NCBI RefSeq assembly: GCF_014837245.1
Contig: NZ_JACYFU010000003.1
Coordinates: forward strand, 529,855 to 593,854
Length of the DNA stretch: 64,000 nt
Origin: Devosia oryzisoli
GTDB lineage: Bacteria > Pseudomonadota > Alphaproteobacteria > Rhizobiales > Devosiaceae
Direction of reading: 5' to 3'
Shown here: positions 17,585 through 26,701 of the stretch, in pieces
Position numbering within the stretch: position 1 is the first letter of the stretch
Layout of the letters: each line of letters opens with the position of its first letter
Made by a program: the position numbers and the translations under genes
The notes under the pieces: generated by a model
What the model was told of the DNA's origin: nothing
What the model saw: the letters and a program-made list of their open reading frames with translations, nothing else
The model's database searches: none

Positions 17585-17997
17585 AGGCGGGGCAGCAGTT
17601 CGTCGAGCTTGGCGAGGAACTGCTGCCAGCCCGCATGGGCGCCGCCATAGGCCTGCTTCTGCTCGGGGCGGAAGCCGCTTTGCTCGACGCGCAGATGCGT
17701 GCCGGTGTCCGTCGGGCTCAGCGTGAAGACGACGACGCTCTCGAGCGCGTAGGCTGGATCGTCATTGGCAAAGTTCCAGGAGTAAGACAGCCGTCGGTTG
17801 GGCTCGAGCGCCAGCACTTCGCACTCGAGCACGCCGCCCCACTCCCCGCGCAACTGAAAGTGGTGACCGGCCTCGGGCACGAAGTCGTTGTCCATCAGCC
17901 ACTCCGAAATCAGGTGCGGCTGGGTGAGGGCGCGCCAGAGCTTTTCGGGCGGATGGGCGAATTCGCGTTCCACCACGGCGGTGCGGGTTTCTGTCAT
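17581..17997 (-). CDS. SRPBCC (AHSA1/START-like) domain protein
   Basis: A 138-residue ligand-binding helix-grip protein of the AHSA1 type: VVEREFAHPPEKLWRALTQPHLISEWLM (residues 8-35) and the C-terminal helix region AGWQQFLAKLDELLPRL. Genes of this type are commonly partnered with ArsR regulators, as here. It is the last gene of a five-gene operon; its ATG overlaps the stop of the upstream DUF1801 gene by four bases. Ligand unknown. Confidence 0.92.
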   Translation of the reverse strand: MTETRTAVVEREFAHPPEKLWRALTQPHLISEWLMDNDFVPEAGHHFQLRGEWGGVLECEVLALEPNRRLSYSWNFANDDPAYALESVVVFTLSPTDTGTHLRVEQSGFRPEQKQAYGGAHAGWQQFLAKLDELLPRL

Positions 17998-18395
17998 GGC
18001 GTGCTCTTTTTGGCGCGGTTGAGGGCGATGGCGGCACGGATGAGGGCGACGAAGGCGGCTTCGTCGATGGTGTCGCCCTGGTGGAAGTCGATGGCGCGGC
18101 GGGCATTGCCGGTGAGGCTGGAATTAAAGAGTTGGTCAGGGTCTTCCAGCGCGGCGCCCCTGGGAAAGGTCGTCTTGACGGCGCTCTTATAGGCTTCGCC
18201 GGTGCAGATGATGCCGGCGCAGGACCAGACCGGCTGGTTCCACTTGAACTCTTCGATCACGTCGGGGTCGGCAGAAAGGATCAGCTTGCGGATCTCTGCC
18301 AGCATGGCGCCGCGCCAGTCGCTCAACTGCGCGATGCGCTGGTCGATGTGGCGGGGGGATTCGGATTGATCCCAATCGGCGGTCGCTTTGGGCAT
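17994..18395 (-). CDS. DUF1801 domain protein (second copy)
   Basis: A 133-residue soluble protein of the DUF1801/YdhG-like fold: IDQRIAQLSDWRGAMLAEIRKLI, then VIEEFKWNQPVWSCAGIICTG and AVKTTFPRGAALEDP, the conserved W-x-x-P-V-W and phosphate/ligand loop. Function unknown. It lies 11 bases after the other DUF1801 gene and is coupled to the SRPBCC gene downstream. ATG 18395 is set by the family N terminus; longer frames upstream are antisense or intergenic. Confidence 0.88.
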   Translation of the reverse strand: MPKATADWDQSESPRHIDQRIAQLSDWRGAMLAEIRKLILSADPDVIEEFKWNQPVWSCAGIICTGEAYKSAVKTTFPRGAALEDPDQLFNSSLTGNARRAIDFHQGDTIDEAAFVALIRAAIALNRAKKSTP

Positions 18396-18406
18396 TGACG
18401 GGCTCC

Positions 18407-18823
18407 TTAGAAGCGTTCTGCAGGCAGGCGGCTCGCCTGCTCGATCCAGCGGGTGAACAGCGCCTCGTCGAACGCCCCGCTTTCGGGGATATCGAGGTAG
18501 CGCACCGATTTCTGCTTGGACTTCCCTGGAGGCACGGGATCGAGCGCGGTCCCCTGGGGGAAGGCGACCTTGATGTAGCGCGTCATGCAATGAAAGCTGA
18601 CGAACCAGCTCGAATAGTCCGGGCCATAAAAGGGCGAGTTCCACTTGACCATTCTGTGCAGGCCGGGAAGGGCATCGACGATCAGCGCGTCGAGGCGCCG
18701 GCCGACGGCCTGCTTCCAGCCCGGCATGGCCGCGAGGTACTGCTCCACCACCTCGGGTCCATTGCCCTTGGCGATCTGCGGGTTGCCGCCCGAGAGAAGC
18801 ACGGGTGCGGGTTGTTCCCTCAT
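18407..18823 (-). CDS. DUF1801 domain protein (first copy)
   Basis: A 138-residue protein: VEQYLAAMPGWKQAVGRRLDALIVDALPGLHRMVKWNSPFYG fits DUF1801 with its conserved K-W-N-x-P-x-Y-G, followed by YIKVAFPQGTALDPVPPGKSKQKSVRYLDI. Only distantly similar to the next gene, so an old duplication or two subfamilies. The start ATG 18823 overlaps the stop of the membrane-protein gene by four bases. Function unknown. Confidence 0.88.
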   Translation of the reverse strand: MREQPAPVLLSGGNPQIAKGNGPEVVEQYLAAMPGWKQAVGRRLDALIVDALPGLHRMVKWNSPFYGPDYSSWFVSFHCMTRYIKVAFPQGTALDPVPPGKSKQKSVRYLDIPESGAFDEALFTRWIEQASRLPAERF

Positions 18824-19038
18824 GCCACGGCCCGCCGGGCCTTGGCCTTGCGCACATAGGGCTGGAAGAAGAGGACCGTGCCGCTGGCGATGAGCAGGAA
18901 GAGCGGCAGCAGCGGCAGATAGGTCAGCCAATCCATCTGCCGGCCGGCGAACAGCGCCACGAAATTGGCGATGACGGTGAGGGTGAAGAAGAGCGAAATC
19001 CAGCGGTGGCTTTGCCGGATGAGCGATGTCGGGGTCAT
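18820..19038 (-). CDS. Small two-segment membrane protein
   Basis: A 72-residue protein with two hydrophobic segments (about residues 12-32 and 37-60) and a basic C-terminal tail (KAKARRAVA). Not recognised by family. It overlaps both neighbours by four bases (ATGA junctions), so it is a firm member of the ArsR/DUF1801/SRPBCC operon. It may be the membrane component of whatever that operon does. Confidence 0.8.
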   Translation of the reverse strand: MTPTSLIRQSHRWISLFFTLTVIANFVALFAGRQMDWLTYLPLLPLFLLIASGTVLFFQPYVRKAKARRAVA

Positions 19039-19355
19039 TGATCCATCCTCGTAAGCAGGTTTTCCAGCGCATCCATGCGCTTTTCCCAGAAGCTGCGCAT
19101 GTCATCGGCCCAGTCGGTCAGGGAGGCGAGCGCCTCCGGCCGGGCGCGATAGTGGGTCTGCCGCCCGTCTTGGCGATCGGCGACGAGGCCGGCGACCTTG
19201 AGGACGCCGAGATGACGGGAGACAACCGGCTGGGAAACGCCGGCGCCTACCGTCAGCGCGCCGACGGTCAGTTCTCCGTTGCGGCACAGGGCTTCGAAGA
19301 GCCCGCGCCGGGTCGGGTCGGAAAGTGCCTTGAAGAGGGGTTCGGCATCGGGCAT
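19035..19355 (-). CDS. ArsR/SmtB-family transcriptional regulator
   Basis: A 106-residue winged-helix repressor: DAEPLFKALSDPTRRGLFEAL, then the recognition helix VSQPVVSRHLGVLKVAGLV and wing RQDGRQTHYRARPEAL. No metal-binding Cys pair is seen (the only Cys is at CRNGE), so it belongs to the non-metal ArsR group that accompanies SRPBCC genes. First gene of a five-gene operon, and very probably autoregulated through the twin palindrome just upstream (19363-19407). Confidence 0.95.
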   Translation of the reverse strand: MPDAEPLFKALSDPTRRGLFEALCRNGELTVGALTVGAGVSQPVVSRHLGVLKVAGLVADRQDGRQTHYRARPEALASLTDWADDMRSFWEKRMDALENLLTRMDQ

Positions 19356-19362
19356 GGCAAAC

Positions 19363-19407
19363 TCATAGCTGGTTGGCTATGAGTTATCTATAGCCAACGA
19401 GCTATGA
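19363..19407. promoter_or_regulatory. Twin ArsR operator
   Basis: Two copies of ATAGC-N6-GCTAT (19365-19380 and 19390-19405), 25 bases centre to centre, together form a larger inverted repeat with 16 of 17 bases matching (19363-19379 against 19391-19407). It lies 8 bases upstream of the arsR start, where a repressor would block the operon. It ends a few bases short of the nudix gene's 3' end, so it is not expected to control that gene. Confidence 0.75.
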
Positions 19408-19412
19408 ATGCG

Positions 19413-19985
19413 TCAAGCGCCGCGTTCGAGGGCGAGGTGCTGCAGGAGGATGATGGTCTTGGCGTCGGTTAGTTCGCCGCTCTCGATCATGCCGAGGGCT
19501 TCATCGAGCGGCAGTTCGACCAGCTCGATGTCCTCGCCTTCATGCGCCAGCCCCCCGCCCTGTGCCTGCCGTGTCTGCGCATCGTACTCGCCGACAAAGA
19601 GGGCCACTTTTTCCTGAACGGCGCCGGGGCTGGGATAGATGTTGCAGATCTTGCGCACATTGCGCGGGGCGTGGCCGGTTTCTTCCAGGGCCTCCTTATG
19701 GGCACAGGTAAACGGGTCATCCCCATCCAGCATGCCGGCGCAGACCTCCAGCATGAAGGCGGGGTCGCCATTGAGGAGGGCCGGGAACCGCGCCTGGCGC
19801 ACCAGAAGCACCGTCTGCCGTGCCGGATCGAACAGGGCAATCGCCGCCGCGTTGCCCCGATCATAGATTTCGCGCTTGAGGTGATGCAGGCTCCCATCGG
19901 CCGCGCGGTATTCGACATCGGCCTGGCGCAGCGCGCCCCAGTGTTCGGCCAGCGTGGTGACGCTTTTGATCTTGATCCGGTCCAT
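19413..19985 (-). CDS. Nudix hydrolase, NudK/ADP-ribose pyrophosphatase-like
   Basis: A 190-residue hydrolase of nucleoside diphosphate sugars. The nudix box is seen in AGMLDGDDPFTCAHKEALEETGH (about residues 83-105), with G, E-E-x-G kept but the usual R-E-U written as K-E-A. The N-terminal RREIYDRGNAAAIALFD and the downstream IYPSPGAVQEKVALFVGEY fit the NudK/ADPRP subgroup, which is about this length. ATG 19985. The exact substrate is not assignable. Confidence 0.88.
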   Translation of the reverse strand: MDRIKIKSVTTLAEHWGALRQADVEYRAADGSLHHLKREIYDRGNAAAIALFDPARQTVLLVRQARFPALLNGDPAFMLEVCAGMLDGDDPFTCAHKEALEETGHAPRNVRKICNIYPSPGAVQEKVALFVGEYDAQTRQAQGGGLAHEGEDIELVELPLDEALGMIESGELTDAKTIILLQHLALERGA

Positions 19986-20270
19986 ACGAAGTTCCTCTTG
20001 CGGCTCGGGGCGGCTTAGCCCGATTGGCGGCGGAGGAAAAGGTCCGCCATTCGGCTCTGCCTACCCCACCAGCGCGGTGACCGGGCTCATCGGGGTGACG
20101 TCGTCCGTCATCCGAACTCCATTGTGCGAAAAGCGAACAAAGTGCGCAAAGCGCCGCTTGTGGCCGCAAATGTGGCATAAGGGGGTTGGAAATCCGGGGT
20201 GTTCCAGCCTAAAAGTCGAAACATTCCAAACTGGACGCAGCTCCGCTGCAACAGGAAGGCCCTTTCGCTC

Positions 20271-20657
20271 ATGACGGCTCGCGCCCGCCCCACTTCCCCG
20301 CACTTGCAGATCTACCGCTGGACCATCACCATGGCCATGTCGATCTTCCACCGCGCCACCGGCATCGCCAACTATGCCGGGATGGCGTTCCTCGCCATCT
20401 GGTTGGTCGCAGCGGCCAGCGGGCAGGATGCCCTCAACGTCGTCAACGTCATCTATGGCAGCTGGCTGGGGCAGGTGATCCTGTTCGGCTTCAGCTGGAG
20501 TCTGGTGCATCACATGCTGGGGGGCCTGAGGCACTTCGTCTGGGACAGCGCGGCCATGATGGAGGCGGGGCAGCGCGAGGCGATGGCCTGGGCGACCATC
20601 ATCGGCTCGGTCGTCATCACGCTCCTAATCTGGATAGTCTTCGTGTGGGTGGGCTGA
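20271..20657 (+). CDS. sdhC: Succinate dehydrogenase cytochrome b556 subunit
   Basis: Membrane anchor of complex II (128 residues). RPTSPHLQIYRW and MSIFHRATG (the Ser/Arg near the quinone site) open the protein, three membrane segments follow, and the heme-ligand His is in SWSLVHHMLGGLRH. ATG 20271 is chosen because AACAGGAAGG precedes it and the family N terminus begins there. First gene of sdhC-D-A-x-B; the 285-base gap upstream (19986-20270) holds the promoter, not clearly identified. Confidence 0.95.
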   Translation: MTARARPTSPHLQIYRWTITMAMSIFHRATGIANYAGMAFLAIWLVAAASGQDALNVVNVIYGSWLGQVILFGFSWSLVHHMLGGLRHFVWDSAAMMEAGQREAMAWATIIGSVVITLLIWIVFVWVG

Positions 20658-20660
20658 GCG

Positions 20661-21053
20661 ATGCGTGAAACCGTTATCAGCCAGGCGACAATCGCCAATC
20701 CGAAGAGCCACTACGGCAATGCCCCCGCCTCGACGCGGCACTTCATCACGCAGCGCGTGACCGGAGGCTTCAATGTCCTCTTTCTTGGACTGCTGCTCTA
20801 CGTCGTCGTCGCCCTGGCCGGGCAGGACCGGTCTGACATGGTGGCGCTCCTCGGCAATGCCTTTGTGGGCCTGCCACTGGCCGCGCTGATCTGCATTGCG
20901 GCAGTGCACATGCGCAACGGCATGCGCGACGTGTTCGAGGATTACTTCGCGGGGCGGATGTACAGCCTCGCCATGATGCTCAACACGCTCTTCTGTCTCA
21001 TCGTCGCGCTGGCTGCTGCCGGCGCTCTCGTCAAGCTCGTGTTCTGGGGCTGA
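20661..21053 (+). CDS. sdhD: Succinate dehydrogenase hydrophobic anchor subunit
   Basis: Second membrane anchor of complex II, 130 residues with three membrane segments (about 38-58, 66-84, 104-128). The heme-ligand His lies in [17 protein letters not shown], and the conserved R-D-V-x-E-D-Y is seen. The ATG is three bases after the sdhC stop. With sdhC it carries heme b and the ubiquinone site. Confidence 0.95.
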   Translation: MRETVISQATIANPKSHYGNAPASTRHFITQRVTGGFNVLFLGLLLYVVVALAGQDRSDMVALLGNAFVGLPLAALICIAAVHMRNGMRDVFEDYFAGRMYSLAMMLNTLFCLIVALAAAGALVKLVFWG

Positions 21054-21060
21054 TCTACCT

Positions 21061-22872
21061 ATGGCAAGTTACGAACTGATCGACCACGAATTCGACGTGG
21101 TGGTGGTCGGCGCCGGCGGCGCGGGCCTGCGCGCCACGCTGGGCATGGCCGAGCAGGGGTTCAACACCGCCTGCATCACCAAGGTCTTTCCCACCCGCTC
21201 GCACACCGTGGCGGCGCAGGGCGGCATCGCCGCCTCGCTGCAGAACATGGGTCCGGACAGCTGGCAGTGGCACATGTACGACACCGTCAAGGGGTCGGAC
21301 TGGCTGGGCGACAACGACGCCATGGAATATCTGGCGCGCGAGGCGCCCGCCGCCATCTACGAGCTCGAGCACTATGGCGTGCCCTTCAGCCGCACGCAGG
21401 AAGGCAAGATCTACCAGCGGCCTTTCGGCGGCCACATGACCGAGTTCGGGGACGGCCCGCCGGTCCAGCGCACCTGTGCCGCGGCCGACCGCACCGGGCA
21501 CGCGATCCTCCACACGCTCTATGGCCAGTCGGTCAAGAACGACGCGCAGTTCTTCATCGAGTATTTCGCGCTTGATCTCATCATGGGCGAAAACGGCGAG
21601 TGCCAGGGTGTCATCGCCTGGAAGCTCGACGACGGCACGCTGCATCGCTTCCGCGCCAAGCTCGTGGTGCTGGCGACTGGCGGCTATGGTCGCTCCTATT
21701 TCTCGGCCACCTCGGCGCACACCTGCACCGGCGACGGCAACGGCATGGTGGCCCGGGCCGGCCTGCCGCTCCAGGACATGGAATTCGTGCAGTTCCATCC
21801 CACCGGCATTTATGGCGCGGGCGTCTTGATCACCGAGGGCGCGCGCGGCGAGGGTGGGTATCTGACCAATTCCGAAGGCGAGCGCTTCATGGAGCGCTAT
21901 GCGCCCAACGCCAAGGACCTCGCCTCGCGCGACGTGGTTTCGCGCTGCATGACGCTCGAAATCCGCGAGGGGCGGGGCGTGGGCCCCAACAAGGACCACA
22001 TCTACCTGCACCTCGATCATCTCGACCCAAAGGTGCTGCACGAGCGGCTGCCGGGCATTACCGAGAGCGCCAAGATCTTCGCCGGCGTGGATTTGACGCG
22101 GGAGCCGATCCCGGTGCTGCCGACGGTGCACTACAATATGGGCGGCATTCCCGCGAACTACCACGGCGAGGTGCTGAACCCCACCGAAGCCGATCCCGAC
22201 CGGGTCGTGCCGGGCCTAATGGCCGTGGGTGAAGCGGCCTGCGCCTCGGTGCACGGCGCCAACCGGCTTGGATCCAATTCTCTCACCGACCTTGTCGTGT
22301 TCGGCCGTGCGGCGGCGCTACGGGCCGGCAAGGTGCTGGACAAGGCGGCGCCGGTGCCGGGCATCAACGCCGCGCAGGACGAGAAAATTCTGGCGCGCTT
22401 CGACCGGCTGCGCAACGCCAACGGCTCCAACCCGACCGCCAAGCTGCGCGACGAGATGCAGCGCACCATGCAGTCGGATGCCGCCGTGTTCCGCACTTCT
22501 GAATCCCTCAAGCAGGGTGTCGAGCGGATGAGCGAGATCTACGGGCGGCTCCATGACATCAAGGTCACCGACCGCTCGCTGATCTGGAATTCCGATCTCG
22601 TCGAGACGCTGGAGCTGGAAAACCTCATGGCCTGCGCCATGACCACGGTGGTTTCGGCCGAAGCCCGGCATGAATCGCGTGGCGCCCATGCTCATGAGGA
22701 TTTCCCCAATCGCGACGACGAGAACTGGCGCAAGCACACGCTGAGCTGGATCGATGCCGGGTCGGGCAAAGTGAACCTCGGCTACCGCCCTGTGCATGTC
22801 GACCCGCTGACGCCCGAAAGCGAAGGCGGCATCGCGCTCAAGAAGATCGCTCCCAAGGCGCGGGTGTACTGA
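21061..22872 (+). CDS. sdhA: Succinate dehydrogenase flavoprotein subunit
   Basis: Catalytic flavoprotein of complex II, 603 residues, oxidising succinate to fumarate. The FAD motif is [20 protein letters not shown] (residues 15-34), the covalent-FAD His is in [10 protein letters not shown], and the substrate region has [11 protein letters not shown] and [10 protein letters not shown]. The C terminus [15 protein letters not shown] is standard. It lies 7 bases after sdhD; its stop overlaps the start of a small secreted-protein gene by one base. Confidence 0.98.
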   Translation: MASYELIDHEFDVVVVGAGGAGLRATLGMAEQGFNTACITKVFPTRSHTVAAQGGIAASLQNMGPDSWQWHMYDTVKGSDWLGDNDAMEYLAREAPAAIYELEHYGVPFSRTQEGKIYQRPFGGHMTEFGDGPPVQRTCAAADRTGHAILHTLYGQSVKNDAQFFIEYFALDLIMGENGECQGVIAWKLDDGTLHRFRAKLVVLATGGYGRSYFSATSAHTCTGDGNGMVARAGLPLQDMEFVQFHPTGIYGAGVLITEGARGEGGYLTNSEGERFMERYAPNAKDLASRDVVSRCMTLEIREGRGVGPNKDHIYLHLDHLDPKVLHERLPGITESAKIFAGVDLTREPIPVLPTVHYNMGGIPANYHGEVLNPTEADPDRVVPGLMAVGEAACASVHGANRLGSNSLTDLVVFGRAAALRAGKVLDKAAPVPGINAAQDEKILARFDRLRNANGSNPTAKLRDEMQRTMQSDAAVFRTSESLKQGVERMSEIYGRLHDIKVTDRSLIWNSDLVETLELENLMACAMTTVVSAEARHESRGAHAHEDFPNRDDENWRKHTLSWIDAGSGKVNLGYRPVHVDPLTPESEGGIALKKIAPKARVY

Positions 22873-23174
22873 TGCGGCTTACTGGCCTGCTGCCGATCAT
22901 CGCTGGTGCGATGCTGATGTCGAACCTGCCTGCGCTGGCTGCCCAGCCTAGCGCGGCGCAGAAGGAGGCGTTCTATGCCGTCTGCATGGGGATCGCACAG
23001 GATGCGACGCTGTGCGGCTGCAAGGCGGATGCGGCGATGACGCTGATCGACGAGCGCTTCATGGACCTCGTGATCGGCTCGATGAAGGGGACCAAGTCGC
23101 CGCCCGCAGCCGATTACGACGCCTACAACACCTATGTCGCCAAATCGAACCAGATCTGCAAGCCGAACTACTAG
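22872..23174 (+). CDS. Small secreted protein inserted in the sdh operon
   Basis: A 100-residue exported protein: signal peptide [24 protein letters not shown], then a 75-residue mature part with four Cys (CMG, CGC, IC), which could form two disulfides. Not recognised. Its ATG overlaps the sdhA stop (TGATG) and sdhB starts 67 bases downstream, so it is co-transcribed with complex II genes. A role in periplasmic assembly or an unrelated hitch-hiker are both possible. Confidence 0.75.
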   Translation: MRLTGLLPIIAGAMLMSNLPALAAQPSAAQKEAFYAVCMGIAQDATLCGCKADAAMTLIDERFMDLVIGSMKGTKSPPAADYDAYNTYVAKSNQICKPNY

Positions 23175-23241
23175 GGCTGGCGCGACGGGATTTCGGAGGG
23201 CCCGAAGTGGCCTCCGACGCTGAGAAGGAAGAGTTGAGACC

Positions 23242-24024
23242 ATGGCTGAACTGACGCTGCGCAAGGCCGACCAGCCGCAAAAGGGCAAGACCTGGCCCAA
23301 GCCCGAGGGTGCGACGCGCCTGCGGGAATTCCACATCTACCGCTACGATCCCGACAAGGCCGACAATCCCCGGATCGACACCTATTTCGTCGATCTCGAC
23401 AATTGCGGTCCAATGATCCTCGATGCGCTCCTCTACATCAAGAACCGGATCGACCCGACCCTGACGCTGCGCCGTTCGTGCCGCGAGGGCATTTGCGGGT
23501 CGTGCTCGATGAACATCAACGGGCTCAATACCCTGGCCTGCACCAAGGGCATGGACGACAGCTCGGGCGCCATCAAGATCTACCCGCTGCCGCACATGCC
23601 GGTGGTCAAGGACCTGGTGCCGGACCTCACCACCTTCTATGCGCAGCACCGCGCCATCGAGCCCTGGCTCAAGACCACCTCGCCCACGCCGGACAAGGAG
23701 TGGACGCAGTCGATCGAGGACCGGGCCAAGCTCGACGGGCTCTACGAGTGCATCCTTTGCGCCTGCTGCTCGACCTCGTGCCCGAGCTATTGGTGGAACG
23801 GGGAAAAGTATCTTGGGCCGGCGGCCCTGCTGCAGGCCTATCGCTGGCTGATCGACTCGCGCGACGAAACCACCTCCGAACGCCTCGACAACCTCGAAGA
23901 TCCGTTCAAGCTCTATCGCTGCCACACCATCATGAACTGCGCCAAGGTCTGCCCGAAGGGGCTGAACCCCGCCAAGGCGATCGCGCAGATCAAGAAGATG
24001 ATGGTGGAGCGCAAGGCCGCCTGA
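23242..24024 (+). CDS. sdhB: Succinate dehydrogenase iron-sulfur subunit
   Basis: Electron-transfer subunit of complex II, 260 residues. The [2Fe-2S] cluster motif is [21 protein letters not shown]. The [4Fe-4S] and [3Fe-4S] ligands are in [16 protein letters not shown] and [17 protein letters not shown]. Length and order are standard. ATG 23242 follows GAGAAGGAAGAG. Last gene of the operon, closed by a strong terminator. Confidence 0.98.
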   Translation: MAELTLRKADQPQKGKTWPKPEGATRLREFHIYRYDPDKADNPRIDTYFVDLDNCGPMILDALLYIKNRIDPTLTLRRSCREGICGSCSMNINGLNTLACTKGMDDSSGAIKIYPLPHMPVVKDLVPDLTTFYAQHRAIEPWLKTTSPTPDKEWTQSIEDRAKLDGLYECILCACCSTSCPSYWWNGEKYLGPAALLQAYRWLIDSRDETTSERLDNLEDPFKLYRCHTIMNCAKVCPKGLNPAKAIAQIKKMMVERKAA

Positions 24025-24046
24025 ACCGGCCTTCTCCTGCAGGAAA

Positions 24047-24075
24047 AAGCCCGCCTTGGAAAAGGCGGGCTTCTT
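24047..24075 (+). terminator. Terminator of the sdh operon
   Basis: AAGCCCGCCTT (24047-24057) and AAGGCGGGCTT (24062-24072) form a perfect 11-base stem with loop GGAA, followed by CTTTA. It lies 23 bases past the sdhB stop and, being symmetric with A/T flanks, may also terminate the convergent repeat-protein gene. Confidence 0.85.
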
Positions 24076-24089
24076 TATGCCGGACCGGC

Positions 24090-25433
24090 TCAGCTCTCGC
24101 CGTCACGCAGCACGATGCGGCCCGCTTCGAACTGGGCCTTGCAGTCATTGGCGTCGGCCGCGCGATCGCTATCGAGCAGGGTGACCGCCGCGCCTGGGCC
24201 CTCGAAACGCGGGTCGTCGCATTCGCCATTGTCGGCATAGGCGGAGGCGTTGTCGCCGAAGTCGACGCCGCTCGAATCGTACGGCGCCCCGGCAGCGTAT
24301 TGAGGGGTGTAAACCTCACGAATGCTAATGTCGTTCTGCTCCTCGAGCGTGCGGCAATCGGTGGCGTCGGCCATGACGTCTTCGTAGTCGAGCTTCTTCG
24401 CCATGCCGGGCCCGACAAAGCGCAGGTCGTCGCACTGGCCGTCATTGGCCCAGCGCGAGCTGTCGTTGCCGTAGTCGAAGGCGGCCGGCTGGGTGGCGGT
24501 GCTGCTGGCCTTGCCGAAGCTGGCGGTGCCGGCGATAAAGGCCGCCCGGCAGTCGGTCGCGTCCTTCATGCGGTTTTCGGCCGACGGCTCCTCGGCCACG
24601 TCGGGGCCGAAGAAGTCGGGGTCGTCGCACTCCCCGTCCTTGGCCCATTCGCTGGTGTCGTCGCCGAAATCGATGCGGCCAGCCATGGCGGTGAGCGCCG
24701 CGGTATCGGCGGAGGTAGAGCCAGGGGCAGTTTCGTCTGCCAGCGTGACGGTGCCGGCCTCATAGGCGGCGCGACAGTCGGTGGCGTCGTGGAGGCGATC
24801 GGTCTCGACCAGTTCGTCGGCCGCGCCGGTGCCGGTGAAGCGCGGATCGTCGCATTCTCCGTCCTTGGCCCACTGGCTGGCGTCGTCGCCGAAATCGATG
24901 TCTCCGGTCCCGCCGCCGGAACCCTCGGACAGGGTCACGGTGCCGGCCTCGAAGGCGGCCCGACAGTCGGTGGCGTCGTGCAGGCGATCTTCGTCCAGGA
25001 GTTCGGTGGCCGCGCCGGTCCCGGTAAAGCGGGGGTCATCGCATTCCCCGTCCTTGGCCCACTGACTGCTGTCGTCGCCAAAGTCGATCTCGGGTGCGGT
25101 CGACGAAGTCGATGGCGCGACCGGCGCCGGTTCGGGGGCGGCGGGCGGCGCGGGCGTATCGGGTGCGGGCTTGGGGGGTGCCTTCTCCTCGGCAAGGGTG
25201 ACCGTGCCGGCCTCGAAAGCCGCCCGGCAATCGGTGGCGTCATGCATGCGGTCCTCGTCGACCAATTCGTCAGCGGCGCCCGAGCCGGTAAAGCGAGGAT
25301 CGTCGCACTCGCCGTCCTTGGCCCACTGGCTGGTGTCGTCCCCGAAATCGATGTCCTGCGCGAAGAGCGGCGTGGCTGTGGCCAGGCACAGGGCCACGCC
25401 GGCAAAGACCATGCGGAGCGGATGCAGCGTCAT
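24090..25433 (-). CDS. Secreted protein of six Cys/Asp-rich repeats
   Basis: Exported protein of 447 residues (signal peptide to about FAQ, residue 26) built almost wholly from six repeats of about 53 residues (28-80, 116-168, 178-231, 254-306, 319-370, 390-441). The consensus is D-F-G-D-x-S-x-W-A-K-D-G-E-C-D-D-P-R-F-x-G-x-G-A-A ... D-A-T-D-C-R-A-A-F-E-A-G. Each repeat keeps two Cys and about ten acidic residues, so a disulfide and calcium binding are plausible. The first three are near-identical, and a Pro-rich linker separates one and two. ATG 25433 follows GAGG. Function unknown. Confidence 0.85.
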   Translation of the reverse strand: MTLHPLRMVFAGVALCLATATPLFAQDIDFGDDTSQWAKDGECDDPRFTGSGAADELVDEDRMHDATDCRAAFEAGTVTLAEEKAPPKPAPDTPAPPAAPEPAPVAPSTSSTAPEIDFGDDSSQWAKDGECDDPRFTGTGAATELLDEDRLHDATDCRAAFEAGTVTLSEGSGGGTGDIDFGDDASQWAKDGECDDPRFTGTGAADELVETDRLHDATDCRAAYEAGTVTLADETAPGSTSADTAALTAMAGRIDFGDDTSEWAKDGECDDPDFFGPDVAEEPSAENRMKDATDCRAAFIAGTASFGKASSTATQPAAFDYGNDSSRWANDGQCDDLRFVGPGMAKKLDYEDVMADATDCRTLEEQNDISIREVYTPQYAAGAPYDSSGVDFGDNASAYADNGECDDPRFEGPGAAVTLLDSDRAADANDCKAQFEAGRIVLRDGES

Positions 25434-25546
25434 CTGATACCTCGCTTTACGATCGAGCCCCGCGCTGAATGCCGGGCGCCTCCCCAGATCGTGACGATGG
25501 AACATTACAGCGCCATTGCGGGCAGCAAAAGCGCCTGCTGCACGAA

Positions 25547-26488
25547 TCAGCGCAGCTGTCGTTCCCGGCGCGCGAAGAGCCAGGACCCGAGCAGCACGAG
25601 AGCCGTGCCGATGGCGTGGAAAAGGGTGAACGCCTCGCCCAGGATCGCGACGGCGAGCAGGATCGTTGCGATCGGGCCGAACGCGGCGGTCGAGGAGGTG
25701 GCGCGGGCGCCGATGCGGGCAATGCCGGCGTTCATCAGCAACGAGGGCAAGACCGTGCCGAAGACGCCGAGCGCCAGGCCGTAGCCCCAGTCGACCGGTT
25801 CGAGGGCGGCAAAGCCGGCAACGCCGGAGAGCAGGAGGCTCTGGCCGATGGCGACCACGGCGGCGGTGGACATGCCGATGCAGGTAAACAGCGCCGATCC
25901 GATCAGCACGATCTGCCGGCGGGCGAGGTGTTGGTAGAAGGCGAAGGTGACCGCCGAACCCAGCACCAGCAGCGTCCCGGTCAAAAGACCCTCCGGCTGC
26001 ACGGCGAGGTTCCAGCCGAAGATGACGAGGAGCCCCGCGTAGGAGACGACCATGGGTGGGACGAGACGCCAGTTCATCCTGTCGCCAAAGAACAGCACGC
26101 CGAAGATGAGGACGAAGAAGGGGTAGGTGAAGAGCACCAGCCGCTCATACTGAGCGGTCACGAAATTGAGGCCGGCAAAATCGAGGTAGCTCGAGACATA
26201 ATAGCCCAATATGCCGACCGCCATGGAGGAGAGGATGAGCGCGGGGCGGAGTCTGGCCCGGGCGTCAGGCTTGCGACGCAGCAGCGTGAGTAGAATGACG
26301 ACGTAGACGGGCAGGGCGACAAGCATGCGCAGGGCGAGCAACGTCTCGGTGGGCACGCCGCCGGCATAGGCCAGCTTGATGAAGATGCTCTTGGTGGAAA
26401 AAAGCGCCGCGCCGCTCATTGCGAGGCCATAGCCAAGCACATCGGTGCCGGGTGCGGTCGCGGTTCGGGCTGCGGAGGGCGGTATCAT
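25547..26488 (-). CDS. EamA/DMT-family transporter
   Basis: Inner-membrane exporter of 313 residues with ten predicted membrane segments in two EamA repeats: YGLAMSGAALFSTKSIFIKLAY opens the first, LLTGTLLVLGSAVTFAFYQH the second, and the conserved ATSSTAAFGPIATILLAV lies near the end. It is unlike the tandem pair at 14265-16021 in sequence, so a different subfamily. Single gene. Substrate not predictable. Confidence 0.92.
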   Translation of the reverse strand: MIPPSAARTATAPGTDVLGYGLAMSGAALFSTKSIFIKLAYAGGVPTETLLALRMLVALPVYVVILLTLLRRKPDARARLRPALILSSMAVGILGYYVSSYLDFAGLNFVTAQYERLVLFTYPFFVLIFGVLFFGDRMNWRLVPPMVVSYAGLLVIFGWNLAVQPEGLLTGTLLVLGSAVTFAFYQHLARRQIVLIGSALFTCIGMSTAAVVAIGQSLLLSGVAGFAALEPVDWGYGLALGVFGTVLPSLLMNAGIARIGARATSSTAAFGPIATILLAVAILGEAFTLFHAIGTALVLLGSWLFARRERQLR

Positions 26489-26701
26489 TGCGGGTGGTTC
26501 CTGTTTGCCCGCCCGCCGATGTCCACTCTGGCCGCCTGGGGCGGGCCGTGGACGAAAGCCGGTGTCAGCCTTCGGTCCGGGCCCTGATGGGTCCGAAATG
26601 CCGAATAAGCGGAAGCTGGATGGGCGCGAAGGAAGACATACTCATTCTCCTAGCGCGAGCTTTCGGGCAGCGCCAAGTGCGGTTTGGCGCAAACCGTCCA
26701 G

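Noticed and set aside
23403..25784. 793-codon plus-strand frame running from sdhB across the repeat-protein gene
   Set aside because: Out-of-frame with sdhB and antisense to the repeat gene; crosses the sdh terminator hairpin; its own repeats are mirror translations.
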